DNA from: Candidatus Aminicenantota bacterium
GTDB lineage: Bacteria > Acidobacteriota > Aminicenantia > S016-38
Length of the DNA: 51,653 nucleotides
NCBI GenBank assembly: GCA_027068075.1
Contig: JAMOUJ010000006.1
Location: forward strand, 410,706-462,358
Reading direction: 5' to 3'
How positions within the stretch are numbered: position 1 is the first letter of the stretch; the number at the start of each line of letters is the position of its first letter. Positions 44,520 to 51,653 of the stretch are shown here, one piece after another. The notes under the pieces were generated by a model that did no database searches, was not told the DNA's origin, and saw only the letters and a program-made list of their open reading frames with translations. Both the position numbers and the translations under genes were made by a program.

Positions 44520-45390
44520 AGCATTAAGGCTTGGACGCTGGCCCAGAAGCGCATCCATAATAATAGGCACCGGCGCCTACTGGGCCCTGAGGATGAAGTT
44601 TGCCACCCCCACCCCGGACCAAATTCTGAAATTTATTCTGGCCTTTCTCCTGACATGGGGAATTTCCACCGCCAACTACATAATCAACGAAATTGCCGAT
44701 GCCCCCTACGATGTTCACTATCCGGATAAGGCCAGCAGACCGGTGGCTTCTGGCAGGGCCCGGGAGGACCTTCTTCTCCTGGTGTTTTTGTTCCTGGTGG
44801 TGGTTTCCCTCACCGTGGCCTATTACGCTTTCAACCGGGTGTTTTTCCTGGCTCTTATTTCCCTGCTCATAGCCGGAATTTTCTACAATGTAAAGCCCAT
44901 GCGGCTTAAAGACACCCCCTTTGCCGATTCCATCTTTGAGTCCATCAATAATCCCATAAGGCTCACTCTGGGATGGTCCTTCCTTGAACCTTCCCTTCCC
45001 GACCCCTTCCTTCTTCTGGCCTGGTGGGCCTTCGGGAATTTCCTCATGGCAGGTAAAAGGCTTTCGGAGAAATTGTATCTGGGGGATAGGGCGGAAAAAT
45101 ACCGCCGATCCCTGAGGTTTTACTCCCTTTACAGCCTCAAGGCAATGATGATGGCCTCGGCCCTGGCCTTTTTCGTCTTCTTTTTCCTCTTTTGTTTGAG
45201 GAATCACCTGCCCTTCACCATGGGGGCCTCCCTTTTTTCCATCCCCTTCCTGATTAAGTTCTACAGGGATTCTTCCCTTAAGGCCATGGACGAGCCGGAG
45301 AAGGCCATAGTGAGGAGTTCACTTCTGCTTTCCTTTGCCATCTTCGCCTTTATTCTTTTCCTGGGCTTGCTTCTGGACCTGAAGTTTTAG
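44503..45390 (+). CDS. UbiA-family prenyltransferase, DPPR synthase-like
   Basis: This 295-residue membrane protein has about 8-9 helices. The first Asp-rich motif is NEIADAPYDVHYPDKASRPV (Asn62, Asp66, Asp70), then ASG. The Asp-His-Lys-Arg-Pro spacing matches decaprenyl-phosphate phosphoribosyltransferase (mycobacterial Rv3806c), which joins PRPP to decaprenyl phosphate, better than the quinone or haem UbiA enzymes. The later AGKRLSEKLYLGDRAEKYRRS also parallels the KRxxE stretch of that subgroup. The start is TTG at 44503, with GGAGGC 6 bases upstream, inside the methyltransferase end. It converges on an AftA-like gene with a 41-base tail overlap. UbiA fold is sure; the DPPR role is inference. 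Confidence 0.72.
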   Translation: MKNYLRALRLGRWPRSASIIIGTGAYWALRMKFATPTPDQILKFILAFLLTWGISTANYIINEIADAPYDVHYPDKASRPVASGRAREDLLLLVFLFLVVVSLTVAYYAFNRVFFLALISLLIAGIFYNVKPMRLKDTPFADSIFESINNPIRLTLGWSFLEPSLPDPFLLLAWWAFGNFLMAGKRLSEKLYLGDRAEKYRRSLRFYSLYSLKAMMMASALAFFVFFFLFCLRNHLPFTMGASLFSIPFLIKFYRDSSLKAMDEPEKAIVRSSLLLSFAIFAFILFLGLLLDLKF

Positions 45391-47458
45391 GGATTTTTAC
45401 CCTAAGTTCCCAGAGCACCGTTCCCTCCCTTTCCTGTCCCACCCTGACCTCCGAGAATTCAAATTTCGGGAACTTCATCACCACCACGCATTTTTTCCGG
45501 TAAAAAGCCCCCTTCCTTCTTCCATCAATCCTCTCTTCCTTTCCCTCGGGTTCGTATTTTACGAAGAAGGTGGGGAGCAAGTCCCTTTCGCTGCATTTTT
45601 CCTTTATCAGAATCAGTTTTTTCCCGTCCCTGTAAACCCTGAACTCGTCCGCCTGGGCCAGCGGTTTTTCTTTCAACGGAAGGTCCTTGAACCGGGTAAA
45701 ATCGTTGTATATGATCCTCTCCAGCAGTCCCAGTTTTTCCCTGTTTTTTAGGCCGATGTCCTTTACCCGGTAAAGATATTTATACCTCCGCTTCCAGGTC
45801 CTTTCCAGGGCAGAGAAGGCCCCCGGGGAAAATTCTATCTTCAGGGGAAAGAAGGAGTTGGGATATGTGTATGGAAACTGATCCATGAGGAGGGTTATGT
45901 ACCTTCCCCCTCCGGGCCACACGAAGTCTATCCTCCCAAACTTGTTGTGGACGAGTGCCCAGCGGACGAATCCGGGATTTTCGCTGAAGGATAGGAGTTG
46001 GAGGAAGGCCAACCGCTGGGAAAGGAGGGCAGAGGGGTGGGAAAATATGGAGGCGGTGGGAAGGAAAAAATAAATGGGGCGGAAGGGATTCATGCTCTGG
46101 TTGATCCTGTAGGTGGTCAAAACCACCTTATCCTTCAGAATCTCCGCCAGGGACGGGTCCCAGGAGATTCCGTTGACCAGGGAATTTATTATCTGCTTTC
46201 TCCGTTCCTTCACCTCCACATTGGAGATCTGATAGAGGAGGGGGTTTACGGCGAAGAGAAAAAGGAGGACGGCGGCCACCCTGGTAAATCCTTTCCATTT
46301 AAGGGAAAGTTCGTGCAATAAGTAGGCCAATCCCACCAGCAATATTAAAGTGAGAAACGGGGATGTCTTGTGGGGAAGCATGGGGGATTTTTCCAGGGAG
46401 AAGAAGTAGGCCAGGAAAAGCCACCCCAGGGTTCCCAGAAGGAGGGAAAGGAGGACTCTCCTGTGGATTATGTAAAGAAGGCCCGCCAGGTAAATTAAGC
46501 CCAGGAGGGAATACATGCGGGAAAGGTAAAAATGGGTGATTAAGTGCCTTCCCGAATAGGGTTCCATCCCTTTGAAGACGAGGTCCTTGAGGTAAGGGAG
46601 GGTGTAAGGGGCCGAGGCCAGAAAGAAGAAAATCCCCAGGACCAAAAGATAAGGTAGCGTTTTCCTCAGGTTTTTTCTTTTTTCGGCGAGGAGGAAGGGA
46701 AGGGATAATCCCAGGGGAAGAAACCAGTAATAATAGGTGCCGAAGAGCAGGCCCCCCATAACTCCGCCGACGGCGGCCCTTTTAAACCCGTGGTTTTCCC
46801 CGGCCAGATAAAAGAAATACCAGGGGATCAGGAGAAAGAGAACCAGAAGTTCGTAGGGCTTCTGGAAGAGGTAGAAATTTCCGCTGGTGGAGTATATGGA
46901 GGCAAACTGGGCCAGAAAAATGAAGAAGGAGCGCCGGAGGGGATTGGTTTTCAGAAGAAACCAGAAGGAGAGGACCGGGGCCAGGTATATCACCGCCAGG
47001 GCCCCTTGCTTGAAAACCCATTCAGGGGCCAGGGAAAGAGCGGAGGAGAGTTTTCCCAGAAAATAATGGAAGTAAAATGGATAATGGCTGCTGAGTCCCT
47101 TGAAGTTGAAGTCCACATTTGCCCATGAGTGGGAAAACTTGGTGATCATGGAAATGGAAAAATAATTGTCCCCCCTTATTCCGCCCAGGGTAGTGGGGGT
47201 TCCGTAAAGGATAAACACCGAAAGAAAAAGCATGGTGGCGGAAATTACCGAGACGGCCCAGTGGTAGGGGTATTCGTCCCTTTCCCAGGGCATACTCACC
47301 GTCAAAACCAGAAGGAGGATGGAACAGAGGGGAAAGACCGAGACCACCAGGGGAGGGAATTCCCCGATGTTTTTGAAGAGAACCCCAGGAAGGAGCAGGG
47401 CCGGAATCAGAGGCAAGGCGTAGATTAAAAACAGTTTAGTGGAATGGGAAAGTTTCAT
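45350..47458 (-). CDS. AftA-like membrane arabinofuranosyltransferase (GT-C)
   Basis: This 702-residue protein has 10 or more helices (about 1-420) and a large C-terminal extracytoplasmic domain. The first loop reads TPTTLGGIRGDNYFSISM, with Asp97 as candidate catalytic residue. Asp116 and SSHYPFYFHYFLGKL follow, then PEWVFKQGALAVIYLAP. The order (GTP..G..GD..., D...., YP....LG, W..K......P) follows the N-terminal region of AftA. The C-terminal half (SALLSQRLAFLQLLSF, FVRWALVHNKFGRIDFV, LLMDQFPYTYPNSFFPLKIEF) resembles the AftA C-terminal domain. AftA adds the first D-arabinofuranose to galactan from decaprenyl-phospho-arabinose. I judge by remembered pattern, without alignment. ATG at 47458 follows AAGGGAA; it follows the DUF3187-like gene by 12 bases. 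Confidence 0.6.
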   Translation of the reverse strand: MKLSHSTKLFLIYALPLIPALLLPGVLFKNIGEFPPLVVSVFPLCSILLLVLTVSMPWERDEYPYHWAVSVISATMLFLSVFILYGTPTTLGGIRGDNYFSISMITKFSHSWANVDFNFKGLSSHYPFYFHYFLGKLSSALSLAPEWVFKQGALAVIYLAPVLSFWFLLKTNPLRRSFFIFLAQFASIYSTSGNFYLFQKPYELLVLFLLIPWYFFYLAGENHGFKRAAVGGVMGGLLFGTYYYWFLPLGLSLPFLLAEKRKNLRKTLPYLLVLGIFFFLASAPYTLPYLKDLVFKGMEPYSGRHLITHFYLSRMYSLLGLIYLAGLLYIIHRRVLLSLLLGTLGWLFLAYFFSLEKSPMLPHKTSPFLTLILLVGLAYLLHELSLKWKGFTRVAAVLLFLFAVNPLLYQISNVEVKERRKQIINSLVNGISWDPSLAEILKDKVVLTTYRINQSMNPFRPIYFFLPTASIFSHPSALLSQRLAFLQLLSFSENPGFVRWALVHNKFGRIDFVWPGGGRYITLLMDQFPYTYPNSFFPLKIEFSPGAFSALERTWKRRYKYLYRVKDIGLKNREKLGLLERIIYNDFTRFKDLPLKEKPLAQADEFRVYRDGKKLILIKEKCSERDLLPTFFVKYEPEGKEERIDGRRKGAFYRKKCVVVMKFPKFEFSEVRVGQEREGTVLWELRVKIPKTSGPEASPGKE

Positions 47459-47470
47459 TTCCCTTGGATT

Positions 47471-48289
47471 TTAATTTCCGCCGGTGGATAAGTCAACGGA
47501 AAGGTAAAGGGTGAAGTCCGCCGAGGTGTCGTAGGGGGCCATGTCCTCCACCATCCCTATCTTCACCCCCCTGTAGATCCGAACCGCTGCGAAGGCGGCC
47601 ACCGCCGCATGGGAGAGGTCCCCGGCGGTGTAAGGACTGGTCCTCACCAGAAGGCCGAAGTCAAGTCTCCTCCATCGGGCTTCCATCCTTGATGTGAAAA
47701 AACTGCTTTTTCCTGCCGCCACCGCCAAACCCAGGGTGGATTTGAAATAGAGGGAACCCGCCTTCCCCTCCAGGCTCCCCCCCAGAAAAACCCGGGACCT
47801 TCCGCTGCGGAACCCGTCGTTCTTCAACGGTATTTTCCCCCCCAGGATAATTTTGAAGTAGCCCCCGTAGGAGAAAAAGACCTCCGGCTCCCCCACGAGG
47901 GGACCCCTTCGGGCCAGGTCCCGGGCGAAAAGCAGGTATGTATTTCTTCCGTAGGGCACCTGTCCCCGCCCTCCGTCGGGAAGTCCGAAGAGCCGATGAA
48001 ATCCGTCTATGGCCCCGTCCATGACCCCTCCCCCCGTATAGATGAAGGGAAGGTAGAGGTAAACCCTGCCGGCTTTCGCAACGGGGAAGGAGATGTTTAC
48101 CGTGAGTCTGGTTTCCTCCAGGTCCAGATAGTATGCCTGTTTTTTTTCAAATATGTTGGCCTGGTATAGGTGGAAACTCAGGGTTTCCCGGCCCAGGGGA
48201 GGCAGGACGAAGCACCTCTGAACCGGTGGAAAGACCACCTCCTGGGCGAAGAGCAACGGCACGAGGAGGAAAAGACTTAATTTTCTAAT
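47471..48289 (-). CDS. DUF3187-like outer-membrane protein, proposed ATT start
   Basis: This protein of about 272 residues has a signal peptide (RKLSLFLLVPLLFAQE) and a strongly alternating beta pattern. The DUF3187 signature GGGVMDGAIDGFHRLFGLPDGGR is present; the family is of unknown function and barrel-like. No ATG, GTG or TTG gives a plausible short N-terminus. An ATT at 48289 (ATTAG overlap with the purH stop) has AGGAGG 10 bases before it and yields a signal like those of neighbouring exported proteins (MRK...). The alternative is TTG at 48319, adding 10 residues without an SD. Confidence 0.7.
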   Translation of the reverse strand: MRKLSLFLLVPLLFAQEVVFPPVQRCFVLPPLGRETLSFHLYQANIFEKKQAYYLDLEETRLTVNISFPVAKAGRVYLYLPFIYTGGGVMDGAIDGFHRLFGLPDGGRGQVPYGRNTYLLFARDLARRGPLVGEPEVFFSYGGYFKIILGGKIPLKNDGFRSGRSRVFLGGSLEGKAGSLYFKSTLGLAVAAGKSSFFTSRMEARWRRLDFGLLVRTSPYTAGDLSHAAVAAFAAVRIYRGVKIGMVEDMAPYDTSADFTLYLSVDLSTGGN

Positions 48290-49778
48290 GGCGGAAGTGC
48301 CTCCTGGGGGTGAAACCAAAGGCTATGCCCAGTTGTTTTGCCTTTTCGGCCACCTCCGGATCTCTTTTGGAGCCTCCGGGGGCCACCACCAGACCTATGC
48401 CGTGGGCGTGGGCTACCTCCAGAGAATCCGGGAAGGGGAAGAACCCGTCGGAGGCCAGCACCGCCCCCCTGGCCCGTTCTCCGGCCCTTCCGCAGGCTAT
48501 CCTCACCGCCTCCACCCGGCTGGTCTGACCTCCGCATCCGCCCACCATCATTCCATCCCTGACCACCGCCGCCGAGTTGGATTTCAGGGCCTTGGCTATT
48601 TTCAGGGCCAGTTTTATGTCCTTCCACGGGATCCGGGGTGGTTTTACCACCCATTCTATCTGGAAGTCCTCGTCGGTAAACCTGTCCCTTTCCTGGATCA
48701 GCATACCCCCTTCCACCAGGCGTCCCTCGTAGGGATAATCAGTTTCAAAGGGGATCTGAACCAACCTCAGGTTCTTTTTCTTCTTTAGAATTTCCCTGGC
48801 TTCCGGGGAGAAGGAGGGGGCCACTATGACCTCCAGGAAGGTTTTTTTCATTTCCCGGGCGGCCTCTTCGTCCACCTCACGGTTTAGGGCCACTATTCCT
48901 CCAAAGGCCGACTGAGGGTCCCCTTCCAGGGCTTTTCTATAAGCCTCCGCAGGGGTTTCGCCCAGGGCCGCTCCGCAGGGGTTTTGATGCTTGAATATGG
49001 CGCAAAAGGTTTCGCTAAAGTCCATGGCCATTTCCCTGGCGCTGGCCAGGTCGGCTATGTTGTTGAAGGAGAGTTTCTTTCCCTGCAGCACCACCATTTC
49101 CCTCCAAGCCGAAAAGGGGGAGACATAGAAGGCGGCGGCCTGGTGGGGATTTTCTCCGTAGCGCAGGTTCTGATACTTTCTGAAGTTGGCCAGGAAGAAT
49201 CCCGGTAGGGTCTCCTGGTTGAAGTTCCAGAATATGGATGCGTCGTAAAAGGAGGTTATGGCAAAGGCTTTCGCCGCCAGTTTTTTTCTGGTCTCCAGGG
49301 TGGTATCCCCCAATTCCTGAATTTCTTCCAGAACACTCAGGTAATCCTCGGGCTGAACCACCACCGTTACCCAGCGATGGTTTTTAGCCGCGGCCCTTAT
49401 AAGGGCCACTCCCCCGATGTCTATCATTTCCACCAGATCTTCCCCTTCAAGGCCCTTCCTGGCGGCTTCGGTGAAGGGATACAGGTTTACAGCCACCAGG
49501 TCAAACAGGGGGAAACCCATTTTCTCCATCTCGGCGGCATCTTCATCCCTCCGGGCCAGAATTCCCGCAAAGATGGCGGGATGAAGGGTTTTTACCCTGC
49601 CTTCCAGTAGTTTCTCAAAACCGGTGATTTCCTCCAGTTTTTTCACTTTTATCCCTTCCTCCGAGAGGAACCGGTAGGTTCCTCCGGTGGAGTATATTTC
49701 CCATCCCGCCTCCGCCAGGCCTCTGGCGAAACTCTCTATTCCCCTCTTTTCGTAAACCGAAATAAGAGCCCTTTTCAC
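48285..49778 (-). CDS. purH: Bifunctional AICAR formyltransferase / IMP cyclohydrolase PurH
   Basis: This 497-residue enzyme catalyses the last two steps of IMP synthesis. The MGS-like cyclohydrolase domain is at about 1-145 (ALISVYEKRG, YSTGGTYRFL). The AICAR formyltransferase domain fills the rest, with FKHQNPCGAA carrying the catalytic Lys-His pair and the terminal FTPRRHFRH. The start is GTG at 49778, overlapping the upstream stop as GTGA. The 3' end overlaps the DUF3187-like start. Confidence 0.96.
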   Translation of the reverse strand: MKRALISVYEKRGIESFARGLAEAGWEIYSTGGTYRFLSEEGIKVKKLEEITGFEKLLEGRVKTLHPAIFAGILARRDEDAAEMEKMGFPLFDLVAVNLYPFTEAARKGLEGEDLVEMIDIGGVALIRAAAKNHRWVTVVVQPEDYLSVLEEIQELGDTTLETRKKLAAKAFAITSFYDASIFWNFNQETLPGFFLANFRKYQNLRYGENPHQAAAFYVSPFSAWREMVVLQGKKLSFNNIADLASAREMAMDFSETFCAIFKHQNPCGAALGETPAEAYRKALEGDPQSAFGGIVALNREVDEEAAREMKKTFLEVIVAPSFSPEAREILKKKKNLRLVQIPFETDYPYEGRLVEGGMLIQERDRFTDEDFQIEWVVKPPRIPWKDIKLALKIAKALKSNSAAVVRDGMMVGGCGGQTSRVEAVRIACGRAGERARGAVLASDGFFPFPDSLEVAHAHGIGLVVAPGGSKRDPEVAEKAKQLGIAFGFTPRRHFRH

Positions 49779-50332
49779 TTTACCTCCTTTATCTCAATGG
49801 CTTTTTTCTCAAAATAATTATCCCCGGATTTCTCCAGCCTGTAAAGGGGCATGTTGAAGGGAAGGTCCTTCCAGAGGTATATCACGCTGAGACTTAACGG
49901 CGTTTTTTTGGACAGGACCAGACACCTCCTCCCCAGAAATTCTTTCTCCCCCTGTTTCCTGTAGCCCTTCTTGAGGTATACCTTCACCAGGCCCTTGAAG
50001 TCCGAAGCCTTAAGGGCCTTCCACCAGGTGATTTTCCTGAGTTCCCTGTCCGGGACTTCCCTCCTCACATTGTTTATCATCTGATATCCGGTCTTCTTCC
50101 AGTAATCTATGTGGATTACCGTGCGGCCCGGGGGAAATTCTCTGGAATATCCCCGGGAGACGATGGCTTCCATTTCCCAGACCCAACCGTGGTCCTTGAG
50201 CCTTTCCACGGCGAAGCCCTCAACTATTCCCTTCAACTGATATTTTATTTCCAGTTCCTTCCAACGGATCAAATGGAATTTACAGGTGGGGGTCGCAACA
50301 AGAAAAACCAAAAGCGGAATCCACCTCTTCAT
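49775..50332 (-). CDS. Exported protein of unknown function
   Basis: I do not recognise this 185-residue protein. It has a signal-like N-terminus (WIPLLVFLVATPTC), where the Cys is not in a good lipobox, and then a basic, mainly beta domain. No catalytic motif is visible. The pattern of IHIDYWKKTGYQMINN and LGRRCLVLSKKTPLSLSVIYLWKDLPFNMPL-type strands (split here) could suit an LolA/LppX-like lipid-binding fold, but I cannot show that. It is coupled by overlaps to ribE upstream and purH downstream. Confidence 0.6.
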   Translation of the reverse strand: MKRWIPLLVFLVATPTCKFHLIRWKELEIKYQLKGIVEGFAVERLKDHGWVWEMEAIVSRGYSREFPPGRTVIHIDYWKKTGYQMINNVRREVPDRELRKITWWKALKASDFKGLVKVYLKKGYRKQGEKEFLGRRCLVLSKKTPLSLSVIYLWKDLPFNMPLYRLEKSGDNYFEKKAIEIKEVK

Positions 50333-50913
50333 GGGAGTCGGCTCTGGATTTTCTTCAAAAAGGACGAAATGTACTTCCCTATGATGTCCGCTTCAAGGTT
50401 GACCCGGTAGCCGGGACGGGCCTCCGACAAATTGGTCCTCCTGAGGGTTTCCGGGATAAGTTCCACCTCAAAACTATTTCCCCTGATCTGACTTACGGTC
50501 AAACTTACTCCGTTCACCGCCACTGAACCTTTATCCACCAGGTAGTGCGCCACCTCCTTCGGAGCCTGGATCCTCACCCTCCTGGCTTCCCCCATTTTTT
50601 TTACCGCCTCCACGGTTCCTACCCCGTCCACATGACCCTGAACTATGTGGCCGGAAAGGAAGGTTTCCGCCGTGGCCGGAAGTTCCAGGTTTACCCTTTC
50701 CCCGGCCCTTCTGTACTTAAAGGCGGTGGTATTCCATGTCTGGGGAAGGAGGTCAAATTCAAGGAGGTTTCCCCTGGACCTCACCAGGGTCAGGCATACC
50801 CCGTCCACGGCCACGCTTTCCCCGACCTCCACCTCCAGGGGGGCTTCCAATTTCAGGCTGGAGGGCAGTATGCTTTTTATGACGCCCTGAAATTTGATTA
50901 TCCCGGTAAACAT
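50329..50913 (-). CDS. ribE: Riboflavin synthase, alpha subunit
   Basis: This 194-residue enzyme dismutates two lumazines into riboflavin. It has the two tandem lumazine-binding domains: MFTGIIKFQGVI and SVAVDGVCLTLV in the first, GSVAVNGVSLTV in the second. No other rib gene is in the window, and no FMN riboswitch (RFN element) fits in the short upstream region. The ATG lies 6 bases after a -10 box with no SD, so the mRNA is probably leaderless. The stop overlaps the next gene. Confidence 0.95.
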   Translation of the reverse strand: MFTGIIKFQGVIKSILPSSLKLEAPLEVEVGESVAVDGVCLTLVRSRGNLLEFDLLPQTWNTTAFKYRRAGERVNLELPATAETFLSGHIVQGHVDGVGTVEAVKKMGEARRVRIQAPKEVAHYLVDKGSVAVNGVSLTVSQIRGNSFEVELIPETLRRTNLSEARPGYRVNLEADIIGKYISSFLKKIQSRLP

Positions 50914-50919
50914 ATGCCT

Positions 50920-50948
50920 ATTTTAATTCCCATTCTTTCCCTTTTCAA
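50920..50948 (-). promoter_or_regulatory. Promoter of ribE, probably giving leaderless mRNA
   Basis: On the minus strand TTGAAA (complement of 50943-50948) and TAAAAT (complement of 50920-50925) are exactly 17 bases apart. The ribE ATG follows 6 bases after the -10. Confidence 0.6.
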
Positions 50949-50950
50949 CA

Positions 50951-50956
50951 TATAAT
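50951..50956 (+). promoter_or_regulatory. -10 box for the histidine kinase gene
   Basis: A perfect TATAAT stands 6 bases before the GTG start, with no SD between. The -35 region overlaps the divergent ribE promoter and is not obvious. Confidence 0.5.
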
Positions 50957-50962
50957 AAAAAG

Positions 50963-51653
50963 GTGGAAGAAAAGGATGCCATTGCCAGGTTGATGGAGGA
51001 AGTCTCCAGGCTAAGGGAGGAGAACAAGAGGTTGAAGCGGGAACTTTCCCGAATTTCCAGCGAGAGCGAGGGAAAGTACCGCATGCTTTTTGAATACTCG
51101 GGGTATGGGGTGGTCATACTTTCCCCCGAGGGGAGGATTCAGGATGTTAATCGGACGATTTTGAAGTTCTTAAACCTCACCGAGGAAGAACTGGTGGGGA
51201 AGAGCATTTTTGAACTTCCCTACTGCGATCAGTCCCAGAGGGAATTTATGCGTCGGCTGCTGGACCAGCACAAAAAATGCAAAATGAGTATAGTTAACGA
51301 GGTCACCTGTGAGGTCAAGGGGAATTCGTACACCCTGGAGTTCACCTCCGCCAGCGTCATGGCCGGGGAGAGGCTTTGTTGCATAGCCGTCCTCATCAGG
51401 GATGTTACCAGGAGGAAACAGTACGACCAGCGCTTGAGGCAGGCCCTGCGGGAGAACAGAATCCTTTTGAAGGAACTTCACCACAGAATCAAAAACAACC
51501 TTCAGGTTATCTACAGTCTCCTGAGCCTTCAGGAGAGGTTCACCAGGAGCAAGAAGGTGGCTGAAATTCTCAGGGGGGTAAAAAGCCGAATAAAGACCAT
51601 AGGTTTTCTCCACGAAAAACTGTATTCCAGGGGAACCTTCCTTGACAGGGTGA
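50963..51653 (+). CDS. PAS / HisKA_2 sensor histidine kinase, N-terminal part (cut by window edge)
   Basis: The first 230 residues are present and the frame is open at the window end. A coiled coil (about 5-35; RLMEEVSRLREENKRLKREL) leads into a PAS domain (about 38-150; YRMLFEYSGYGVVILSPEGRI, VLIRDVTRRK). The start of a HisKA_2 dimerisation domain follows, with the phospho-acceptor His in LKELHHRIKNNLQVIYSLLSL. There is no membrane segment, so it is a cytosolic sensor. The start is GTG at 50963, lacking an SD and 6 bases after a TATAAT. The ATPase domain is outside the window, so output is unknown. Confidence 0.88.
   Translation, partial: MEEKDAIARLMEEVSRLREENKRLKRELSRISSESEGKYRMLFEYSGYGVVILSPEGRIQDVNRTILKFLNLTEEELVGKSIFELPYCDQSQREFMRRLLDQHKKCKMSIVNEVTCEVKGNSYTLEFTSASVMAGERLCCIAVLIRDVTRRKQYDQRLRQALRENRILLKELHHRIKNNLQVIYSLLSLQERFTRSKKVAEILRGVKSRIKTIGFLHEKLYSRGTFLDRV

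Noticed and set aside
50914-50962. An FMN riboswitch before ribE
   Set aside because: Only 49 bases separate ribE from the divergent kinase gene, too short for an RFN element, and the promoter sits 6 bases from the start codon.
51651-51653. TGA at the window end as the stop of the histidine kinase
   Set aside because: The kinase frame reads GTG at 51650-51652; the TGA is in another frame, so the gene continues beyond the window.

Overview
This window looks like a chromosomal segment of a Gram-negative (diderm) bacterium, probably a thermophile. Diderm character rests on two SurA-like periplasmic chaperones, two lytic transglycosylases and two outer-membrane beta-barrel-like proteins. Heavy use of AGG/AGA arginine and ATA isoleucine codons is typical of thermophiles, and tight packing with 1-4 base gene overlaps also fits. 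A GWxTD-domain protein, a TatT-like TPR protein and an exported Tricorn-type protease point towards Acidobacteriota, Aminicenantes or related phyla. That placement is inference; no rRNA gene is present to settle it.

Layout. 1-2513: end of a fatty-acid synthesis operon (fabH-fabG-acpP-fabF), running on into a lemA / M48 membrane protease pair (to 4645). 4685-16961: a long envelope and housekeeping run: a membrane-anchored TPR protein, a GAF-like protein, a Slt-type transglycosylase, ddl, ruvX, mltG, murA, a HIT protein, three exported proteins (TPR, GWxTD, unknown), tyrS and a TatT-like TPR protein. 17005-20155: two small membrane-associated proteins, enolase and a dicarboxylate/glutamate-type symporter. 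20155-23588 (minus): tRNA-Gly(CCC), a heparinase-like protein and an O-antigen-ligase-like membrane protein. 23713-29765: Tricorn-type protease, a GT2 glycosyltransferase, a small beta-barrel and a class I aldolase. 29798-35719: initiator tRNA, two SurA-like chaperones, a radical SAM protein, thiI and a POT-family transporter. 35906-39654: quinol-type nitric oxide reductase, tRNA-Met and tilS. 39645-41815 (minus): rsmB and fmt. 41879-45390: STAS protein, GT-C-like membrane protein, methyltransferase and UbiA-family prenyltransferase. 45350-50913 (minus): AftA-like membrane glycosyltransferase, a DUF3187-like protein, purH, an unknown exported protein and ribE. 50963-end: start of a PAS/HisKA_2 histidine kinase.

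The most interesting signal is the convergent pair at 44503-47458. The UbiA-family enzyme carries the DxxxDxxHxxKxxRP(V/I)AxG signature of decaprenyl-phosphate phosphoribosyltransferase (DPPR synthase). The 702-residue membrane protein beside it has the organisation of AftA, the arabinofuranosyltransferase of mycobacterial arabinogalactan. Together with a second GT-C-like protein and a methyltransferase, they suggest a polyprenyl-phospho-pentose (possibly D-arabinose) glycan pathway outside Actinobacteria.

A second theme is gene expression. At least five genes have a -10 box 6-8 bases before the start codon and no Shine-Dalgarno sequence, so their mRNAs are probably leaderless. Two genes appear to start with rare codons (CTG and ATT). 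tilS lacks an SD and sits 8 bases behind a tRNA. A minus-strand small RNA is possible at about 28472-28530.
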